Positions 1 to 8,513 of a stretch of 42,055 nt of DNA are shown here, in pieces. The stretch's first letter is position 1; every line of letters starts with the position of its first letter. The notes beneath the pieces are model-generated. The model searched no databases, was not told the DNA's origin, and worked only from the letters and a program-made list of their open reading frames with translations. Source of the DNA: Ardenticatenaceae bacterium (GTDB taxonomy: Bacteria; Chloroflexota; Anaerolineae; Promineifilales; Promineifilaceae); the NCBI GenBank assembly GCA_020634415.1, contig JACKBT010000040.1, positions 1 to 42,055 of the forward strand, in the 5' to 3' direction. A program made the position numbers and the translations under genes.

Positions 1-202
1 TGCGGGTATAAGCGTTTCATTGCTTAACTTCACCCATATGTGCTGTCAACCCCATGAGATCCCAAAGAACCATTTTGTTTTACAGCAATCCCCGCGAAAT
101 CCGAGAGTCCCCTTTTTTCTTCATAATTTCCACATAACTCCCAAACACCTTCTTCAAATCAAATTTTTATACTCCTCTCATCAATTCGGTGAAGAGGTAG
201 AT

Positions 203-1789
203 ATGTTACGCAAAAAATCGTTTTGGCTGGTGCTGCTTCTGGTAGTGGGGGTGGCGGCGGCTGGTGTGTTTTACGTGAACGCGCAGCAGCAAACGGCACA
301 GGCCACTGAGGAACCGGCCGTACAGACGGCAACGGTACGGCGCGGCGAAATTGTTGTCTCGGCCAGTGGCGCTGGCACCATTATTCCCGCCGCTGATGTG
401 GCGATTGGTTTTCAGAGTGGGGGTGTGCTGCAGGCATTGTTGGTGGCGGTGGGGGATGAGGTGGCGGCAGGGGATGTGTTGGCACGGTTGGACAGTACGA
501 ATGCCCAACAAGCCGTAGAGCAGGCAGAGCTGCAAGTGGAGCAAGCGGCCGTTCAGGTGACGGGCGAGAGTGTGGAGCGCAGCATCGCTCTGGCCCAAAT
601 CAATGTGGAGCAAGCCCAAATTAATCTGACTTCGGCGCAATCAGCTCTGGACGATCTGCTGACCTGGCAGGCGGATGAAGAGACGATTGCTGTGGCGCAG
701 GCCAATCTGGCGGCGGCGGCGGCTAATTTGCAAGAGGCACAGAACCGGGATGCGGTGGCGGGCAGCAGTTTGACCTCGGCGCGGGTGAGTGTGGATCAGG
801 CGGAGCGGGCTTTGGCGGAGGCGCAGGAGGCGTATGACACGGCCTGGGACCCTGGCCGGGATTGGGAGTTGGGGGACCCGCGTCGGGTGGATCAGTTGGA
901 GTCGGAACGGGAGCGGACGGCCGATAGTTTGCTGCGGGCGCAGGAGAGTTTGCAGGTGGCGCAGGCGAATTATGCGGTGTCGGCGGGGAGTTTGAGTAAT
1001 AGCAATGGGTTGAGTGCGGAAACGGCCGTTCTCAATGCCCAAATTGCTCTGGAAACAGCCCAAACTGGCCCCACCGACGAGGAAATCACCGCTGCCCAAA
1101 TTCAGGTGCAGCAGGCAGAACTGGCGTTGCGGCAGGCTGAATTGAACCTGGAATCGGCCCAAGACCAGACGCAGGCGGAGCTAAGTTTGACGCAGGCGCA
1201 GTTGAATCTGGCGGCAGCCGAAGAGGCGTTGGCGGCAACGGAACTAAGTGCGCCGGTGAGCGGCACGGTGTTGGCGATTGAGGCTTCGGTGGGTGAGAAT
1301 GTGGGCACGGCCACGTTTATTACGCTGGCCGATTTGGCCCAGCCGCTGCTGGAGGTGTATCTGGATGAGACGGATATGGCGATGGTGGCGGTGGGGTTTG
1401 CGGTGGATGTGATTTTTGATGCGCTGCCGGATGATACGTTTGTGGGACAGGTAGTGCAGGTTGATCCGCAGTTGACGGTGCAGAATGGGGTAACGGCCGT
1501 TCGCGCCCTCGTTCAGCTTGATGATTTTAGCAAGCCGCAAACATTGCCAGTAGGCATGAACGCCACTGTGGAGGTGATTGGTGGCCGCACCAGCAACGCC
1601 CTGCTCGTGCCTGTCGAGGCTCTGCGCGAGATTTCGCCTGAAAATTTTGCTGTTTTTGTCATGGGTGATGGCGAACCGAAATTAACCTTCGTCGAGGTTG
1701 GCCTGATGGACTTTACCTATGCGGAAATCATCTCTGGGGTGAACCAGGGGGATGTGGTGACGACAGGGATTTTGGAGACGGGGAATTAG
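203..1789 (+). CDS. HlyD/MacA-family periplasmic adaptor of an ABC exporter
   Basis: Membrane-fusion adaptor that should link an inner-membrane ABC exporter to the envelope exterior. It is 528 residues from the ATG at 203, which follows GAAGAGG at a suitable spacing; the frame stays open upstream to 20 but that part looks non-coding. Residues 1-30 form a signal anchor. A biotinyl/lipoyl half (GGVLQALLVAVGDEVAAGD) comes next, then a long Gln/Ala-rich coiled-coil hairpin over roughly residues 110-350, then the second lipoyl half (SAPVSGTVLAIEASVGENVG) and a beta-barrel region. The ATPase at 1861 and permease at 2782 follow on the same strand, so the three form a MacAB-like set. The exported substrate cannot be read from sequence. 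A weak -10 (TATACT, 168-173) lies upstream. Confidence 0.9.
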   Translation: MLRKKSFWLVLLLVVGVAAAGVFYVNAQQQTAQATEEPAVQTATVRRGEIVVSASGAGTIIPAADVAIGFQSGGVLQALLVAVGDEVAAGDVLARLDSTNAQQAVEQAELQVEQAAVQVTGESVERSIALAQINVEQAQINLTSAQSALDDLLTWQADEETIAVAQANLAAAAANLQEAQNRDAVAGSSLTSARVSVDQAERALAEAQEAYDTAWDPGRDWELGDPRRVDQLESERERTADSLLRAQESLQVAQANYAVSAGSLSNSNGLSAETAVLNAQIALETAQTGPTDEEITAAQIQVQQAELALRQAELNLESAQDQTQAELSLTQAQLNLAAAEEALAATELSAPVSGTVLAIEASVGENVGTATFITLADLAQPLLEVYLDETDMAMVAVGFAVDVIFDALPDDTFVGQVVQVDPQLTVQNGVTAVRALVQLDDFSKPQTLPVGMNATVEVIGGRTSNALLVPVEALREISPENFAVFVMGDGEPKLTFVEVGLMDFTYAEIISGVNQGDVVTTGILETGN

Positions 1790-1850
1790 AGATTAGAGAT
1801 TAGAGACTGGAGACTGGTTTAGTCTCTAGTCTCCAATCTCCACTCTCCCA
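1787..1850. repeat. imperfect hairpin of GAGACTGGAGAC repeats
   Basis: Tandem GAGATTAGAGATTAGAGACT-type units are followed by a roughly complementary TCTCTAGTCTCCAATCTCC arm, giving a long imperfect stem-loop between the adaptor and ATPase genes. The core GAGACTGGAGAC (1803-1814) returns as a perfect hairpin arm at 6196, and a related GAGATTAGAGATTGGAGA stretch lies near 16695. It looks like a dispersed intergenic repeat family. Confidence 0.6.
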
Positions 1851-1860
1851 AAGGTGGAAC

Positions 1861-2550
1861 ATGACAACAAAACCAATCATACAAACCCAGAACCTGCGCA
1901 AGTTGTATGGCATGGGTGAGATACAGGTGGCGGCTCTGGCGGGGGTGGATATAGAGATAAAGGCGGGGGAGTTTGTGGCGGTGATGGGGCCGTCGGGGTC
2001 GGGTAAGAGTACGTTGATGAATATTTTGGGCTGTTTGGATCGGCCGTCTGCGGGGCATTACTTTCTCGATGGTGAGGATGTGAGCCAGTTGGACAAAATC
2101 CAGTTGGCCGCTATTCGCAATCGGCAGATTGGCTTTATCTTTCAATCTTTTAATTTGCTGGCACGGACTTCGGCCTTGCGCAATGTGATGCTGCCGCTGG
2201 TTTATCAACGGCCGAATCACATCAGCACCGCCGAGCGCGAAGAGAAAGCGATGGCGGCTCTGGCCGCCGTGGGGCTGGCGGATCGGGCGCAGCATGAACC
2301 GATGGAGATGTCCGGCGGGCAGCGGCAGCGGGTGGCAATCGCGCGGGCGTTGGTCAACGATCCGGTGCTGATTATGGCCGATGAGCCAACGGGTAATCTG
2401 GATACCAAAACGGGGGATGAGATTATGGGGCTGCTGCATGAGCTGCATGGGCGTGGGCGGACGATTGTGATGGTGACGCATGAGCAGTATATTGCGGAGC
2501 AGACGCAGCGGACGATTACGCTGGTGGATGGGAAGGTGCAAATTACGTAA
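1861..2550 (+). CDS. ABC transporter ATP-binding protein, MacB/LolD type
   Basis: Cytoplasmic ATPase that powers the permease encoded next. Its 229 residues hold the full motif set: Walker [10 protein letters not shown] at 43-51, Q-loop in FIFQSFNLL (92-100), signature [15 protein letters not shown] from 150, Walker B LIMADEP around 170 and the H-loop histidine near 207 (VMVTHEQ). LDRPSAG and DEPTGNLD are typical of the MacB/LolD/FtsE subgroup that drives mechanotransmission rather than classical transport. It sits between the HlyD adaptor and the FtsX-like permease. AAGGTGG just before the ATG can act as ribosome binding site. The stop codon lies inside an ATTACGTAAT palindrome (2542-2551) that leads into a structured repeat. 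Confidence 0.93.
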   Translation: MTTKPIIQTQNLRKLYGMGEIQVAALAGVDIEIKAGEFVAVMGPSGSGKSTLMNILGCLDRPSAGHYFLDGEDVSQLDKIQLAAIRNRQIGFIFQSFNLLARTSALRNVMLPLVYQRPNHISTAEREEKAMAALAAVGLADRAQHEPMEMSGGQRQRVAIARALVNDPVLIMADEPTGNLDTKTGDEIMGLLHELHGRGRTIVMVTHEQYIAEQTQRTITLVDGKVQIT

Positions 2551-2561
2551 TTGCAGATTAA

Positions 2562-2753
2562 AAAATAATTCCGGTAACGAGTAGGACGATTTTGTAAATC
2601 GTCCGGTAATCGTTCAGTTCCTCGAGCGAAAAATCCTCCCGGAGGCTTCTTTTACGAAGGCTCTCTCGAGGAAAAACCTCCGGGAGGGTGAACGGTTACA
2701 TCGTCCGAGCGATTTGCAAAATCGCTCTACTTTGTTACCCGATCAATTATTTA
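2562..2753. repeat. composite nested-palindrome element
   Basis: The gap between ATPase and permease is one large nested palindrome. Outer arms are AAATAATT/AATTATTT, then GGTAACGAGTAG (2573) against CTACTTTGTTACC (2727). Two local hairpins follow: GGACGATTT/AAATCGTCC (2584-2604) and GAGCGATTT/AAATCGCTC (2707-2727). Further in are TTCCTCGAG (2618-2626)/CTCGAGGAA (2665-2673) and, at the centre, CCTCCCGGAGG (2635-2645)/CCTCCGGGAGG (2677-2687). The inner hairpin types recur elsewhere in the window. No ORF is evident. It may be a composite MITE- or BIME-like element, and in RNA it would form a strong structure between two cotranscribed genes. Confidence 0.65.
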
Positions 2754-2781
2754 AAGACCAATTGTGTAATTAGAATGATCT

Positions 2782-4089
2782 ATGGCTACAGTAACAAAAA
2801 AAGAGGCAATTTCTTTGCCACAAAAAGAGCAATCAACGGCCGATCAGCCACTGGGCATTATTAGCCCTATTGAGATTATGCGGATTGCCTGGGAAGGGGT
2901 GGTGCGCAATAAGGTGCGCTCGCTGCTGACGATGTTGGGTGTGATTATTGGTGTGGCGGCGGTGATTATTATGATTGCCATTAGTGCTGGTACGGAGGCC
3001 ACGATTGCGGATCAGATTAACAGTTTGGGCGCGAATCTGGTTTTTATTCAGGGTGGTTTTGGGCGCGGCGGGCCGGGTGGCGGTAACAGTAACACGCCGC
3101 AGTTGGTGTATGATGATACGGCCGTTGTGGAGAGTGTCAACGGGGTTCTGGGCACAGTCGTTGAAATGCCGGCCACGCAAGCAGTGCGGGCCAACAACGC
3201 CACGTTGACGGATATTTCTATCATCGGCACCACGCCAGATTTTCCTTCGGTGCGGGATGTGCAGATGGCTGACGGCCGTTTCTTTAACGCCCAAGAAGTA
3301 GAACGCAAATCAAAAGTGGCCGTGCTGGGGGCCAGTCTGGCGCAAGACCTGTTTGGCGATACGGATCCCATTGGGCAAGCCATCACCGCTGGCACGACCA
3401 AGCTGACCATTATTGGCGTGGCGGCGGAGAAGGGCATTGTGGGCAGTACTGATTTTGATGCCCAACTGTACACGCCCATTACGGTGGTTTTTGACAAGTT
3501 TGTGCCTTCGCAGTTTGCCCGTTTTGTGGGCAACAATGTGCGGGTGATTTACGCGCAAATTGCGGAGGAGGCCACTATGAATGATGTGATTTTGCAGATT
3601 GAGTTGAAGCTGGCGACAAGTAAGGGCGTAACGGTGGAGGAGCTGCCATTCACCATTCAGACGCAGGATGACATCATCGAGACGCAGGGGGCGGCGACGG
3701 AGGCGTTTCGTAATTTGCTGGCCTGGGTGGCAGGGGTGTCGCTGCTGGTGGGCGGCATTGGCATTATGAACATTATGCTGGTGAGTGTGACGGAGCGCAC
3801 CCGCGAGATTGGCATTCGCCAGTCGGTGGGGGCTACGCCGAATGATATTCGCCTGCAATTTTTGACGGAGGCGCTGATGCTGAGTCTGGTGGGTGGTTTG
3901 ATTGGCATTGTGACTGGTGTGGGCGGGGCCTATCTGTTTGGGGCGACGGGGGATATGCGGACGGTGATTGTGCCTAGTTCGATTGGTCTGGCGTTTGGGG
4001 CGGCAACGGCCGTTGGCATTTTCTTTGGCTTTTTTCCGGCAAATAAGGCGGCGCAGTTAGACCCGATTGAGGCGCTGCGGCATGAGTGA
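2782..4089 (+). CDS. ABC transporter permease, MacB/FtsX family
   Basis: Inner-membrane permease of 435 residues paired with the ATPase at 1861. A cytoplasmic N-terminal stretch precedes TM1 (LLTMLGVIIGVAAVIIMIAI, about residues 50-70). A large extracytoplasmic MacB core domain follows, then three C-terminal helices from about residue 310 with the family motif GGIGIMNIMLVSVTERTREI and a second one near VGATPNDIRLQF. The periplasmic domain begins with a Gly-rich loop (FGRGGPGGG), an unusual feature echoed in the lipoprotein encoded next. There is no clear Shine-Dalgarno before the ATG. Family knowledge: such proteins extrude peptides, lipoproteins or small drugs; the substrate here is unknown. 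Confidence 0.92.
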   Translation: MATVTKKEAISLPQKEQSTADQPLGIISPIEIMRIAWEGVVRNKVRSLLTMLGVIIGVAAVIIMIAISAGTEATIADQINSLGANLVFIQGGFGRGGPGGGNSNTPQLVYDDTAVVESVNGVLGTVVEMPATQAVRANNATLTDISIIGTTPDFPSVRDVQMADGRFFNAQEVERKSKVAVLGASLAQDLFGDTDPIGQAITAGTTKLTIIGVAAEKGIVGSTDFDAQLYTPITVVFDKFVPSQFARFVGNNVRVIYAQIAEEATMNDVILQIELKLATSKGVTVEELPFTIQTQDDIIETQGAATEAFRNLLAWVAGVSLLVGGIGIMNIMLVSVTERTREIGIRQSVGATPNDIRLQFLTEALMLSLVGGLIGIVTGVGGAYLFGATGDMRTVIVPSSIGLAFGAATAVGIFFGFFPANKAAQLDPIEALRHE

Positions 4090-4091
4090 TT

Positions 4092-4115
4092 GGGTAATTG
4101 GGTAATTGAGTAATT
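4092..4115 (+). repeat. three tandem 8-bp units GGGTAATT
   Basis: Direct repeat GGGTAATT, GGGTAATT, GAGTAATT in the short gap after the permease. A related GAGTAATTG occurs near 35400. No function is evident. Confidence 0.6.
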
Positions 4116-4127
4116 GGAGATTGTTTG

Positions 4128-5051
4128 ATGATGAAGCGATTTGGTTTTTTACTGATTTTGGGATTGGTGTTGGTGGCGTGTAGTAGTGGCGGCGGTGAGG
4201 GGGCGGCGGTGGTGGCAACGGCCGTTGCCAACCGCCTGAACACTGATTACACTGATGCCCTGCCGGTGCAGTCCCAACTGATTTTGGGGACGTTGAACCT
4301 GGAAGGGACGGAGCAGGCGGTGGATGAGGCGGAAGCGGCGGAACTGCTGCCTTTGTGGCAGGCGGTGCAGAGTTTGGGGCAGAGTGATACAACGGCGGAG
4401 GCAGAGATAACGGCCGTTCTCAACCAGATTCAAGACACCATGACTGAGGCACAGATTACCGCCATTACCACCATGCAGCTAACGGCCGATGATGTACAAA
4501 CCATCATCCAGGAGCAAGGGCTGCGTTTGGGGCCAGGTGGTGGCGATAGTGCCGATGGCGAGCCGCAAGGCGGCTTCGGTGGTTTTGGTGGTCCACCCGG
4601 CGGAGGCCCCGGTGGCGGCCTCGGTGGGCAACCTGATGGCGGTTTTGGGGGAGCTGGCGAATTGAGTGAAGATGACCGCGCCACGCGCATTGCCGAACGC
4701 TTTGGCGGTGGTGATGCCACCAGCCAATTCCTGATCACACCCTTGATCGCCATGCTGCAAGTGAAAACGGGTGCCGAAGTAGACCCCGCCCAACTGGGCG
4801 GTCGGGGTGGGGGCGGGCCATTTTTGGATGTGGTGAGCCAGGCAACGGGTTTGTCTGTAGAGGAGATTCAGGCGCAAACGGCCGATGGCCGCACTCTGGC
4901 CGACATCATCAGCGAAAACGGCGGGGATTTGGAAGCTGTCCGCGCACAGTTGTTGGAACAGTTTAGCAGCTTTCCCAACGCCCAGGCGGATGATGTCGCA
5001 CAACAGGTAGATGATCTGCTAAATGGCCCACTAGACCCCAGACAACCATGA
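4128..5051 (+). CDS. Gly-rich lipoprotein, hypothetical
   Basis: Predicted lipoprotein of about 307 residues. The N-terminus MMKRFGFLLILGLVLVACSS is a signal peptide with a lipobox ending in Cys (LVAC). After it comes an acidic helical region (residues 30-130), then a low-complexity Gly/Pro segment (GGFGGFGGPPGGGPGGG, roughly 140-180), then a C-terminal region with repeated helix-turn patterns (GLSVEEIQAQTADGRTLADI and similar). I do not recognise a named family. The start is ATG 4128 or 4131 after GGAGA; a TTG at 4125 is also in frame. It follows the MacB-like permease by under 40 bp, so it is probably cotranscribed and may work with the exporter on the outer face. Confidence 0.8.
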   Translation: MMKRFGFLLILGLVLVACSSGGGEGAAVVATAVANRLNTDYTDALPVQSQLILGTLNLEGTEQAVDEAEAAELLPLWQAVQSLGQSDTTAEAEITAVLNQIQDTMTEAQITAITTMQLTADDVQTIIQEQGLRLGPGGGDSADGEPQGGFGGFGGPPGGGPGGGLGGQPDGGFGGAGELSEDDRATRIAERFGGGDATSQFLITPLIAMLQVKTGAEVDPAQLGGRGGGGPFLDVVSQATGLSVEEIQAQTADGRTLADIISENGGDLEAVRAQLLEQFSSFPNAQADDVAQQVDDLLNGPLDPRQP

Positions 5052-5093
5052 GCAGGGGAATCCAACGATTCTTTTAATACAGGGTATCTATTA

Positions 5094-5151
5094 AGACCCG
5101 AAGGGCTTGACTGGCGAGAAATTGCTATGTCCAGAAAAACCCTTCGGGTCT
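5094..5151 (+). terminator. 12-bp inverted repeat after lipoprotein gene
   Basis: AGACCCGAAGGG (5094-5105) pairs perfectly with CCCTTCGGGTCT (5140-5151) across a 34-base loop, just after the exporter cluster. There is no U-tract, so this may be a repeat or RNA-processing hairpin rather than a classical terminator. A related GAAGGGTTT/AAACCCTTC pair lies at 40760-40808. Confidence 0.45.
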
Positions 5152-5276
5152 GTGATCTGCAACCATAGTGGGGTGAGTGACGGCTCATTTTGGCTCAAAG
5201 TAATAGGGTTTGTAAGGGTTTTTGGGTATCATCATCTTTAAGCAATCAAGGGGATTGCCGCAACGGAGATAACCAT

Positions 5277-6095
5277 ATGGCATTCATTGGTCATACAAAA
5301 GATTTCTCAGCTATCCAAATTCTTAATCTCATTCGATTAGCATTACGCACAGGCAAGTTAACTTTTTCAGGAACCTATCCTGTCATCTTATTTTTTAGTG
5401 AAGGGCAGCTTATATACGCGCAAACCGATGCCAATGATCGGGATTTGTTGGATGTATTATTGGAATCGGGCAAGTTGAATGCGGCCCAAATCGGCCGCAT
5501 TCGGCAAGAGGCCGCCGATGTGGAAGCCGCCTGGTTGAGTGTGTGGCTGTTAGAAGAGGCGTACATTACCAAAGCGGAGTTGGCGCAAGCGTATTACCGC
5601 CAGGTGTTGGAGACGGTTTACGCCACAGTGTTACATGCCGATGGGGAGTTTGTCTTTGAGGATGGGCTTTTGCCTTCGCTGAGTGTGCCGGTAACGGCCG
5701 TTGACTTACGCGAAGTTATTGATGAAGGCGACCATCTCAAACAGCAATGGGGGTTTGTGCAATTGGCCGTACCTACCCTGGAAATCTGTTTGCAACCCAC
5801 CAACCAACTGACACCCGCAGCCGGCCGTATGCTGCTAACCAAGCTGGAATGGCAGTTCGCTTCCAACTGTCATCCTCGCCGCTCTGCCCAACAAATTGCC
5901 CAAATCCTCAACCTCGATAATTATCGGGCGCGGCGGATCGTGCACAATCTGTTGAAGTTGGAGATGGTGAAGGTTGTATCATCACCACCACCGCCGCCGC
6001 CCGATACGACGGAGCTGCTGCCGCCCCCAAAGTTTGAAGCGACCCTCCATAGTTTGCGGGCCAATCTACAACAAAATCTTGTTCCTTCCTGGTAG
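5277..6095 (+). CDS. DUF4388 (PATAN-like) domain protein
   Basis: Protein of 272 residues from the ATG at 5277, chosen because an upstream CGGAGATA fits a ribosome binding site and the protein then begins MAFIGHTKDFSAIQILNLI, the usual start of DUF4388. Residues 1-100 carry the domain hallmarks: LRTGKLTFSG followed by ILFFSEGQLIYAQTDAND. A helical middle and a winged-helix-like C-terminal region (about 195-235, HPRRSAQQIAQILNLDNYRA) follow, then a Pro-rich tail (PPPPPPD). Family knowledge: DUF4388/PATAN domains occur in bacterial signalling and gliding or polarity proteins. The precise role here is unknown. It is transcribed alone and ends at a strong terminator. Confidence 0.82.
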   Translation: MAFIGHTKDFSAIQILNLIRLALRTGKLTFSGTYPVILFFSEGQLIYAQTDANDRDLLDVLLESGKLNAAQIGRIRQEAADVEAAWLSVWLLEEAYITKAELAQAYYRQVLETVYATVLHADGEFVFEDGLLPSLSVPVTAVDLREVIDEGDHLKQQWGFVQLAVPTLEICLQPTNQLTPAAGRMLLTKLEWQFASNCHPRRSAQQIAQILNLDNYRARRIVHNLLKLEMVKVVSSPPPPPPDTTELLPPPKFEATLHSLRANLQQNLVPSW

Positions 6096-6120
6096 GAAGA
6101 ACACGTTTTCATCTCCTAGA

Positions 6121-6157
6121 AAAAGAGATAGCAGACTTCGTCTGCTATCTCTTTTTT
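6121..6157 (+). terminator. rho-independent terminator
   Basis: Perfect 12-bp stem AGAGATAGCAGA (6124-6135)/TCTGCTATCTCT (6141-6152) with a CTTCG loop and a T-run directly after, 26 bp past the DUF4388 stop. The A-run on the other side would let it act on the minus strand as well. Confidence 0.9.
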
Positions 6158-6195
6158 GCTCTTGGTGAGCGTTCGTTTTTAACTGCGTGGATTTG

Positions 6196-6230
6196 GAGAC
6201 TGGAGACGGATCTCCCTAGTCTCCAGTCTC
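6196..6230. repeat. GAGACTGGAGAC hairpin
   Basis: GAGACTGGAGAC (6196-6207) and GTCTCCAGTCTC (6219-6230) form a perfect 12-bp stem with an 11-base loop between convergent genes. The arm sequence is shared with 1803-1814. Confidence 0.65.
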
Positions 6231-6270
6231 GAGTCTCCTGCTGAACAATGAAGGTATGAGGGGCGAACTT

Positions 6271-8373
6271 TTAGGGTTTGGCGGTAACAGTCAATTGGTA
6301 ATAGGCTGGCTCCAATGTCATGGGGGCCGAAGCGGCAACAATCAAGATCGGCCGTCGGCCATCGGCGCTGGTTAAGGAAAGAGGCAGTGATAGTTCGTTG
6401 TTTTCATCGAGCGTTAGCAGTTGCACTTCAGGACGGCCGTTGGCAAATGTAACCAATTGCAGATGCCACTGCTGCGGCACATAACCGGCAGCCCGCACAA
6501 AACCCACTGCTGCCCAATCTTGTTCTGTTTCCACATCGTCATAGAAGCCAATTTCAGGGATGCTGAGGTTATCCAGAGCCAGACCGCCAAAAGTCAAAAT
6601 AGGGTCGGTGATGTACTCAAAGCGTATCTGGATGACTTGACCGACATAGGGGGTGAGATCGGCCGTTTCCTTCAACCAACCATCGCTGTTTCCCGAATAA
6701 AATCTCTCCGTAAAAGCACTATCAGAGGGGTCGTCATTAGGCGACGCGCCTTGCATGGCCGTTGTCACCAGCCCCTGCCAGGTCTGCCCGCCATCGGTAG
6801 AGATGCTGACGTAGGCAAAGTCGTAACCAGCTTCGATCTCGTGGTAGACAGCGTAATTGAGTGTAGCGGTGGGGACATTGGTGAGATCAAACGGCCGTGT
6901 TAAAGATGCCTGACTATAATTCGCCCGATTCGCCAACCACATACGCTCGCCCGATACAGGCAGCGTTTTCACAAGCTGAACGTGATTGCTGCCCGCGAAC
7001 GTGATTGCCACCTCATCCGCCCCCGCCAGTTGATAATAATCAGCCGCATACTGCTCCACTGTCGCTTCCAACACAGATGACCCTGGATTCAGCGTCTGCA
7101 TCGTCACTGTATTCACATCTGCCCCCAACTCATATTGAGCGGGCGCATCCGGTTCATTGTGAATGGCTAAAGCACCCAGCCAATCCAGCCAGAGGGAGTG
7201 ACCAGTGAAGGAACGGCCGTTCTCCGCCGCAATCGCATCCAACGCCATAAAACCTGGTTCAGGGTGCGTGGCAAAATCCAAATACAGTTCAGGCCCCAAC
7301 TGCGTGTAAAGATAACGATTCAACAAATAGCCCTGTCCATAATAAGGTGTCGTATTGCCGTCCGTCCACCGGTTCAACTGCTGATCGGGGTTAGCCAAAA
7401 ATTGATTACCCCGCCCCCTGGCATCTTCGGGGAAGCCCAACAAATCCTCAGCCAGCATCGCCGAGCCTTCTACTTCCCAATCCCAATCATTGTTGTCGTA
7501 ATTATCTTCAATCATGTGGCGGAACTCGTGTGCCAAAATATCCAGGTAGCGCGTGCTGCCAAACAGGCTGCCATTCATCACAAACATTTCTCGTTCGTTG
7601 GAATACTCGTCCACACTCACGGGCAGCGTGTTGCTGGAGGCATAATAACCACCCAAACCACATGAGGGATTACTCACACTCGTCTCGCAAACCGTTACCG
7701 GGGAGGCATTCATGATGTGGATGCGTGGGTCGCCATCTATACCAGGGCTGCTTTCGGAGCCAAAGTGAAGCCGGTCTTGTTCGTAGATGGTGTCGAAGGT
7801 AACGGCCGTTGTCGCCAAAAGCTCCTCACTCGGCCACTCATAACCCGGCGAAGCATCAAACCAAAAATAAGCATGTTCACTCACCGCCAACAGTTCCATT
7901 ACCACCGTGTTCACCACATTAGAATCGGTGTTGAAGATGTTGATATGCTGCCGCAGGCCAACTGTCAGCGGTTCTGTCACCAGCGGGACGGCCGTTTCAG
8001 GCACAGCCGCCAGCCCTTTGTAAGCCATGGCCAGAGCCACATCATCACGCGCCGCTGCCAAATTCTGGTCAAGGTCAACGGCCGTTTGCCGCTCCAATGC
8101 CGTCACCCCCTCTCGACTAAAACTGGCTTTAGCCCCCGCTGGTGGCCGCCACACAAACGGCGTAGCCGTCATTTCGAGGGGAACCTCGGTGGGGGGCGGC
8201 AGTTCAGCAACGGCCGTCGGCGAAGGCACGGCGGTAGCGGGAATAGGTGTAGGCGGCAGAGACGTGGGGGTAGACGGAACGGCCGTTACCCCCACCCCTA
8301 AATCATCATCCGGCGATTCACAAGCCACCAAACCCAAAAACAACAAAACGAACAACCATTTACGCCAATTCAT
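6271..8373 (-). CDS. secreted zinc-metalloprotease lipoprotein, M30/M6-like
   Basis: Predicted secreted protease anchored as a lipoprotein, 700 residues. The ATG at 8373 is preferred because AGGTGGAG lies 6 bases upstream; a GTG at 8385 is the alternative. The signal peptide ends in a lipobox (LGLVAC, Cys about 18), followed by a Pro/Thr linker to about residue 75. The zinc motif is AHEFRHMIE (HExxH near 282-286) with a likely third ligand in WEVEGSAM about 15 residues later, the layout of hyicolysin-type M30 peptidases. The C-terminal third (about 480-640) resembles the immune-inhibitor-A accessory region: DGGQTW, LTPYVGQVIQIRFEYITD and LDNLSIPEIGFYDD. All candidate zinc ligands are present, so it is probably active. 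Expected location is the outer face of the membrane. Confidence 0.85.
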   Translation of the reverse strand: MNWRKWLFVLLFLGLVACESPDDDLGVGVTAVPSTPTSLPPTPIPATAVPSPTAVAELPPPTEVPLEMTATPFVWRPPAGAKASFSREGVTALERQTAVDLDQNLAAARDDVALAMAYKGLAAVPETAVPLVTEPLTVGLRQHINIFNTDSNVVNTVVMELLAVSEHAYFWFDASPGYEWPSEELLATTAVTFDTIYEQDRLHFGSESSPGIDGDPRIHIMNASPVTVCETSVSNPSCGLGGYYASSNTLPVSVDEYSNEREMFVMNGSLFGSTRYLDILAHEFRHMIEDNYDNNDWDWEVEGSAMLAEDLLGFPEDARGRGNQFLANPDQQLNRWTDGNTTPYYGQGYLLNRYLYTQLGPELYLDFATHPEPGFMALDAIAAENGRSFTGHSLWLDWLGALAIHNEPDAPAQYELGADVNTVTMQTLNPGSSVLEATVEQYAADYYQLAGADEVAITFAGSNHVQLVKTLPVSGERMWLANRANYSQASLTRPFDLTNVPTATLNYAVYHEIEAGYDFAYVSISTDGGQTWQGLVTTAMQGASPNDDPSDSAFTERFYSGNSDGWLKETADLTPYVGQVIQIRFEYITDPILTFGGLALDNLSIPEIGFYDDVETEQDWAAVGFVRAAGYVPQQWHLQLVTFANGRPEVQLLTLDENNELSLPLSLTSADGRRPILIVAASAPMTLEPAYYQLTVTAKP

Positions 8374-8420
8374 AAACCACTCCACCTATATAAATTCCAC
8401 AAAATTGTATAGAAAAAAAG

Positions 8421-8457
8421 AAAACGTAAGACACAAACTTCTCGCGTCTTACGTTTT
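8421..8457 (-). terminator. rho-independent terminator (minus strand)
   Basis: AAAACGTAAGAC (8421-8432) pairs with GTCTTACGTTTT (8446-8457). Read on the minus strand the stem is followed by a long T-rich run, about 55 bp after the stop of the M23 fusion gene. A hairpin with nearly the same arms lies at 24619-24650. Confidence 0.8.
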
Positions 8458-8513
8458 GCTTAAGTTCAAGCCACAAACTGTGACAAAATCAAAATCGCCG
8501 CAGCCCCAATCGT

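Noticed and set aside
20..202. N-terminal 61-residue extension of the first HlyD ORF
   Set aside because: AT-rich, no membrane or domain pattern, and a signal anchor with a ribosome binding site begins at 203.
1819..2541. 240-codon minus-strand ORF opposite the ABC ATPase
   Set aside because: Antisense to a fully motif-bearing ATPase; the translation is His/Arg/Pro-rich without features.
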